Below the pieces are notes generated by a model. It was given only the letters and a program-made list of their open reading frames with translations, was not told where the DNA came from and made no database searches. The position numbers and the translations under genes are program-made. From positions 1 through 10,052 of the forward strand of contig JAHFEC010000036.1 in assembly GCA_023248665.1 (NCBI GenBank): a stretch of 10,052 bases of DNA. The letters are read 5' to 3'. Positions 6,331-10,052 of the stretch are shown piece after piece (the stretch's first letter is position 1; each line of letters starts with the position of its first letter). The DNA is from Microcaldota archaeon. GTDB taxonomy: Archaea; Micrarchaeota; Micrarchaeia; Anstonellales; Anstonellaceae.

Positions 6331-7407
6331 TCACATCCCGCCGCTTATCCTTCCCATGAACATGTCCAGGAACAGGGAGACCAGCACGAACACGACGGTG
6401 CCGGCGATGAGCATGAAGGGCAGGTACCGGATGCCCTCGCGCGAGTTGCCGTTCTGGATGGCCCCGATCATGAGCGAGGAGCAGATGGCCGTGACGATGG
6501 AGGAGAGGATGACGAAGATCTGGAACTGCTCGCTTGAGATGATGGGCGCCTGCGGGCTGATGAGCGTCATGCCGCCCACGGAGGTGAGGTTGGAGGTGTC
6601 GGGCAGCTGCGTGAAGACCGATTCCATGATGACCACGAGCTTGGCCGCCACGCCGAAGAGGAAAGGCGTGCCGACCACCACGGCAAACGCGATGAAGATG
6701 ATGTACATCAAGAGCGACGCGGCGATCTCCTGGCGGATGATCTGCATGTCGCGCGCGTCCTGCGCCGTGCGCTCGAGGATCTCGGCCATGCGCCCGCCGG
6801 ACGCGAGGCCCTGCTTGATGAGCAGCACCGTGCGCCGCAGGGTCTTGGAGTCGAAACGCAGCGACAGCGAGTCGAGGGCGCGCGCGAAGGGCACGCCGCC
6901 GAAGGTGCGCTTGGCCACGACGTTGACCTCCGCCGAGAGGATGCCGAATTCGGGCTTGGCCGAATACCACATGGCCTGATCGATGGTCATGCCCGCGCGC
7001 ACGTTGGCCGCGCACAGCACGAGGAAGTCGGGCAGGCCGTCTTCCACGCTTTTTCGGCGCGCGTCGCCCATCATCATGATGCCCACGTAGGCCAGCACGC
7101 CCAGCACCGAGAACGAGATCAGCAGGGCGAAGAGGACGGCCAGAATGGGGATGGTGGAGGAGAAGGCCACCACGAGGGGCTTGACCACGAGGAGCGCGAA
7201 CTTGAAGAGAAGGATCCGCAAGCTGTAGACGTTCACGAAGGCGAGGGTCAGGAGCGCGCAGAAGGCGGCGGAGAGGAGCACGTAGAGGCCCGCGAAGGCT
7301 TCGGGCGAGAGGGCGATGCCGGCCGAGTCAAGGTGCCGGCCCAAGAGCTTGATATAGTCGCGGCCGAACAGCCGGCCCACCGCTTCATAGGATTGTTTGT
7401 AAGCCAT
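6331..7407 (-). CDS. T2SF-domain pilus platform membrane protein (TadC/FlaJ-like), second copy
   Basis: This 358-residue membrane protein has hydrophobic segments at about 38-60, 66-82, 85-112, 228-252, 296-318 and 328-348, with a cytosolic T2SF (GspF/FlaJ/TadC) domain between the third and fourth. The domain shows the usual VEDGLPDFLVLCAANVRAGM entry helix (121-140) and the loop with LIKQGLASGGRMAEIL (196-211). Such proteins sit in the membrane as the platform on which the secretion ATPase acts to assemble pilins or archaellins. The C-terminal segment with SREGIRYLPFML followed by a last membrane helix resembles archaeal FlaJ/TadC C-termini. It begins nine bases after the stop of another T2SF gene, clearly in one operon, and a TGATGTGG stretch ahead of the ATG may be a weak ribosome-binding site. 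It differs from its neighbour by its long N-terminal membrane region. Confidence 0.85.
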   Translation of the reverse strand: MAYKQSYEAVGRLFGRDYIKLLGRHLDSAGIALSPEAFAGLYVLLSAAFCALLTLAFVNVYSLRILLFKFALLVVKPLVVAFSSTIPILAVLFALLISFSVLGVLAYVGIMMMGDARRKSVEDGLPDFLVLCAANVRAGMTIDQAMWYSAKPEFGILSAEVNVVAKRTFGGVPFARALDSLSLRFDSKTLRRTVLLIKQGLASGGRMAEILERTAQDARDMQIIRQEIAASLLMYIIFIAFAVVVGTPFLFGVAAKLVVIMESVFTQLPDTSNLTSVGGMTLISPQAPIISSEQFQIFVILSSIVTAICSSLMIGAIQNGNSREGIRYLPFMLIAGTVVFVLVSLFLDMFMGRISGGM

Positions 7408-7416
7408 GGTACCACA

Positions 7417-8367
7417 TCAAAGGTCGAAGCTCGGCCTCGAATTCTCCACGATGGACAGGAACATCAGCTGGGTGATCAGCACGATGCCGAAGATGCCCGC
7501 CAGCAGGCCGGTGCCGGAGATGCCGATGTTCGAGCCCACGAGCGAGAAGATGATGATCAGGAACGCCACGCCCAGCGAGGGGATGATGACCCCGAAGAGC
7601 ATGTAGAACATCACGAGCGGGTTGAGCTTCTGGCCGTAGGCCTTGAGCTGGATGACCTGCTCCTTGGCCAGCTGCTCAAGCACCGACTCGAGCGAGTCGG
7701 CGATGTCCGAGCCCGACGTGAGGGAGTTGGCCATCTGCAGGAGCAGGCGGCGCATGTATGCGGAAGGGCAGTGGTCGGCCACCTCGTGGATGGCGGCCGT
7801 CGCCGGCACGCCCAGCGTGATCTTCTCCACGATCTTGTTGAACTCGCGGCTCACCTGCCCGTAGTCCTGCGACACGCCGAGCATCGCGTCAAAAAGCGTC
7901 ATGCCCGAGCGCATGCCGATGAGCAGGTGCCGGCCGGCGAACACGATCTCCTGGTCGATTTTCTTGCCCCGGCGGATGGAGGCGACGTGCGGCTGGTAGA
8001 GGTTGAACTGGAACGCGAGGTAGAAGAACACCGGCAGGCCCAGCGAGAGCAGGATGACCGAGGTGAGAAGCTCGAGGCCGTAATTGACGGTGGCGAAATA
8101 CAGGGAGGAGGCGAGGATGACCTCGAGCACGGCCATGAGGGCGGCGGCGCCAAAGAAGCACTCCTGCACGAACATCTGCGGGCTTTTCTGGGATTCTGCG
8201 ATGGCCAAATCCCGCTTGAGCGACGGCATGGAGGCGGCGATGGAGGAGAAGAAATTCTTGAGCGCGGAAGGCGGCTCGGCGGAGGAGGCGAACCGCAACG
8301 GGGAACTCACGAACGGCGAGGGGGCCTGGCCGGGAGGCGTGGTTGTTTTCTCTTTCGCGGGTGCCAT
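7417..8367 (-). CDS. T2SF-domain pilus platform membrane protein (TadB/TadC/FlaJ-like), first copy
   Basis: The 316-residue protein begins with a Pro/Ser/Ala-rich cytosolic tail (1-35), then an amphipathic region, two membrane helices (about 68-90 and 98-120), a cytosolic T2SF domain (about 138-245), and two C-terminal membrane helices (about 250-277 and 285-306). Within the domain, GRHLLIGMRSGMTLFDAM (145-162) and LLQMANSLTSGSDIADSL (209-226) match the paired helices of GspF/TadC proteins. It is an inner platform subunit for a type IV pilus-like machine and probably pairs with the adjacent second T2SF protein. It begins 18 bases after the stop of the Pro-rich gene, on the same strand, so the three genes look co-transcribed. 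The Pro-rich N-terminus resembles the composition of the upstream protein. No strong Shine-Dalgarno is visible before the ATG at 8367. Confidence 0.85.
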   Translation of the reverse strand: MAPAKEKTTTPPGQAPSPFVSSPLRFASSAEPPSALKNFFSSIAASMPSLKRDLAIAESQKSPQMFVQECFFGAAALMAVLEVILASSLYFATVNYGLELLTSVILLSLGLPVFFYLAFQFNLYQPHVASIRRGKKIDQEIVFAGRHLLIGMRSGMTLFDAMLGVSQDYGQVSREFNKIVEKITLGVPATAAIHEVADHCPSAYMRRLLLQMANSLTSGSDIADSLESVLEQLAKEQVIQLKAYGQKLNPLVMFYMLFGVIIPSLGVAFLIIIFSLVGSNIGISGTGLLAGIFGIVLITQLMFLSIVENSRPSFDL

Positions 8368-8385
8368 ATAACCAAATCCGAACGA

Positions 8386-10052
8386 TTACTTTTTGAACTT
8401 TTTGTGGCTGTCCTTATTAAGCTTCTCCAGCGCGAGGTTGGCCGCGGCGGACTGGGCGCCGGCATCGGGCGGCGCGTCCCCCAAATCCGAATCCATCTTC
8501 TCCTGCACGCGGGCGCGGAACTCGTCGAGGGTCATGCCGCCCATCTTGTAGATCTCGTAGAGCCACGCATGCTTCTCGCGCGCGAACGCGAAATACACCT
8601 CGTCCGTTATCGCGGCGGCGGATCTCGGGGACGGGCCGGCCGGGACGCGGGACGGCGGATAGGCCGGGACGGCGGCGGAAGCCGCATCGTCGGGAGGGGC
8701 GGGCGCTTGGAGCGGCGGAGGCGACGCGGGCGGCGGCGCGCGGGGAGCGGAAGGCGGAGGCGAAGCCGGCGCAGATGGAGGAGGCGCGCGGGGCGGCCAA
8801 GAGGAAGGGGCCGGCGCGGAGGCCGGCGGGGATGGCGCATACGACGGAGGAGAGGCAGGGGCGGAGGGAGGCGGCGATGCCATGGGTGGGACATACGGAG
8901 GCCGCGAGAGAGATGGAGGGGATGGGATAGACGGTATGATGGGAACCGATGGCGCCTGAAGCGGCGGGCGGAGGGCCGATGGCGATGGCGCCGAAAGCCG
9001 GGAGGGGGATGGATCGGACGAGGGAGACGGAACGTAAGGGGCGGAGGCGGGCGCAGACAAGGGAACGGGCGCTTGGGCGGAAGAGACGGATTTCGGAGCC
9101 GCAACAGGCGCCTTGGGTTTGGATTTGAACACCGATGCGAGCGCCGAGAACATCGAGCCTTTTTTCGGCAGGGGCGCGGATGCCGCAGGCGCAGAAACAG
9201 GGAGATGCAAAGAGGATGGCGCGGCGGCTGGAACCGCAGAAGACGGCACCGGCGGAACGGAAGAGGATGAGACAGGGGTGGAAGCGGGACGATACGTGGA
9301 GGGCCGGGCGGAAGAGGATGGACTCGGCATGGATGCGGACGATGGCGGAATGGATGCATGCGCAGGCGGAGGCGCGGCAGGCTGGGAACCCGTGAAAGAA
9401 CCCCGGCCAGAATAAGACGCGGACGCGGGCTCGAATGAAGCGGACGGATACGACGAGGGGCGGGCTTGCCGATCATCCGGAGCCGGCGCGCCGCGGGCGG
9501 GCGGGCCCGGAACCTCGGGCTTTTGGCTGAACCGCGCTTCGGGCTCTTTTTCGGATTCTTCGATTACGGGCTTGCTCGCGCCGGTTTCTTTCGCCGAATC
9601 TGAAATGTTGGAAAGCTCGCGCTCAGAGCCATCCGAGGGACGCGAGGTTCGCGGCAAACGTTCCGGCTCCGGCAGAGGTTCGGAAGGCTCGGCCGAGTCA
9701 ATGACCCGGGCCTGACACAGTGGCCCTTCGGGCCACTTATCGGCAGCCTCTGTCTGCCGAAGGTCCGGGCGTGCTACGACGCCTTCCGAGGGCTGCGCGC
9801 CCGGGGGCGGGAAGCGGGCAGACGAACGGGAGGGGAAAATCCGGCCCGTGGATTTTGGCATCTGGGGTGAAGAAGAGGAAGCAGGGCCGGACGGCCTGGA
9901 GCGGGAGGAAAGTGAAACGGGCTCGGAGGGCGGGACAGCGCCTGCTGCGGAAGGGGACGCTGGCGGCTCGGAGGGCGGGGCGAGGCGTGCGGAGGAGGAG
10001 GACGAAGCGGGAGGAACGGGCGAGGCGACGTCTTGCGCGGGAACCGAAACCC
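8386..10052 (-). CDS. Very long Pro/Ser/Ala-rich protein with short C-terminal helical segment (5' end outside window)
   Basis: I do not recognise this gene's family. The frame is open from the stop at 8386 to the right edge, at least 554 codons. The first internal ATG is at 9861, but the codons between it and the edge contain no stop, no ATG, GTG or TTG, and keep the same Pro/Ser/Ala-rich composition, so the true start most likely lies beyond the window. Most of the protein should be disordered. Exceptions are a basic, amphipathic-looking SMFSALASVFKSK patch encoded near 9118-9165, and the final 73 residues (8389-8607), which include EKHAWLYEIYKMGGMTLDEF and then a charged helix. That C-terminal piece vaguely resembles SHOCT-type short domains (helix, Gly turn, TxxEF). 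The gene precedes two platform protein genes by 18 bases, so it is probably a cytosolic accessory, tether or regulator of the pilus machine; this is inference. It lacks a signal peptide or membrane segment in the visible part. Confidence 0.7.
   Translation of the reverse strand, partial: VSVPAQDVASPVPPASSSSSARLAPPSEPPASPSAAGAVPPSEPVSLSSRSRPSGPASSSSPQMPKSTGRIFPSRSSARFPPPGAQPSEGVVARPDLRQTEAADKWPEGPLCQARVIDSAEPSEPLPEPERLPRTSRPSDGSERELSNISDSAKETGASKPVIEESEKEPEARFSQKPEVPGPPARGAPAPDDRQARPSSYPSASFEPASASYSGRGSFTGSQPAAPPPAHASIPPSSASMPSPSSSARPSTYRPASTPVSSSSVPPVPSSAVPAAAPSSLHLPVSAPAASAPLPKKGSMFSALASVFKSKPKAPVAAPKSVSSAQAPVPLSAPASAPYVPSPSSDPSPSRLSAPSPSALRPPLQAPSVPIIPSIPSPPSLSRPPYVPPMASPPPSAPASPPSYAPSPPASAPAPSSWPPRAPPPSAPASPPPSAPRAPPPASPPPLQAPAPPDDAASAAVPAYPPSRVPAGPSPRSAAAITDEVYFAFAREKHAWLYEIYKMGGMTLDEFRARVQEKMDSDLGDAPPDAGAQSAAANLALEKLNKDSHKKFKK
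9705..9769. repeat. 65-nt inverted-repeat element able to form a three-way junction, inside the Pro-rich gene
   Basis: Three stems are visible by eye. The closing stem pairs 9705-9712 with 9762-9769 (8 bp, one G-U on the plus strand). The first hairpin pairs 9719-9726 with 9730-9737 (8 bp perfect, 3-nt loop). The second pairs 9740-9746 with 9754-9760 (7 bp perfect, 7-nt loop). Only one base separates the second hairpin from the closing stem. The element is read through in frame, and the encoded residues (with Trp, Cys, Gln, Asp and Lys) break the Pro/Ser/Ala-rich composition around it. It resembles a palindromic insertion element in a permissive disordered region. Only one copy is in the window, so repeat status is inferred. 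It is not a tRNA: arm lengths and loops do not fit. Confidence 0.5.

Noticed and set aside
7333..9270. 645-codon plus-strand open frame opposite the T2SF and Pro-rich genes
   Set aside because: It is antisense to clearly recognisable T2SF domains. Its product is Arg/Gly- and His/Glu-rich low-complexity sequence, as expected from reading Pro/Ser codons backwards in GC-rich DNA.
9705..9769. tRNA or tRNA-like gene
   Set aside because: The three-stem fold has 8, 8 and 7 bp stems and only two internal arms, with no T-loop sequence and no 5-bp anticodon stem, so it does not fit a tRNA.

Overview
The window is compact, GC-rich DNA that reads as archaeal, most plausibly from a DPANN-type lineage such as Diapherotrites or Micrarchaeota; the lineage is inference. 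The archaeal signs are a prepilin with a class III signal peptide (GQAAMEY core), archaellum/Tad-like membrane platform proteins, a geranylgeranyl-reductase-family flavoprotein suited to archaeal lipids, TATA-like boxes about 25 nt upstream of several start codons (leaderless transcripts), and T-tract terminators.

Left part, minus strand: the first 26 codons of a PHP-domain protein run off the left edge. Next comes a VapB/VapC-type toxin-antitoxin pair, then a geranylgeranyl-reductase-family gene. The vapBC TATA-like box directly abuts the stop codon of the reductase gene.

Centre, plus strand: a two-gene operon is transcribed divergently from the reductase. The first gene encodes a cytosolic TPR-AAA+ ATPase with five TPRs, a Gly-rich linker, one AAA+ module and a hydrophobic C-terminal tail. 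Its stop codon overlaps (ATGA) the start of a PrsW-family glutamic intramembrane protease that has a signal peptide and an extracytoplasmic beta-rich domain. This looks like a two-subunit, ATP-driven membrane-proteolysis module and is the most interesting system here.

Right part, minus strand: an operon for an archaeal type IV pilus-like system. In transcription order it holds a very long Pro/Ser/Ala-rich protein with a small conserved-looking C-terminal helical segment (open through the right edge), two different T2SF/TadC/FlaJ-like membrane platform proteins, and, after an intergenic region with its own promoter, a type IV prepilin. The secretion ATPase and prepilin peptidase are not in the window. 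Within the Pro-rich gene lies a 65-nt segment that can fold as a three-way junction and breaks the low-complexity composition. It looks like an inserted palindromic element.

No rRNA, tRNA, CRISPR array, IS element or origin was seen. No non-coding gap exceeds 300 bases.
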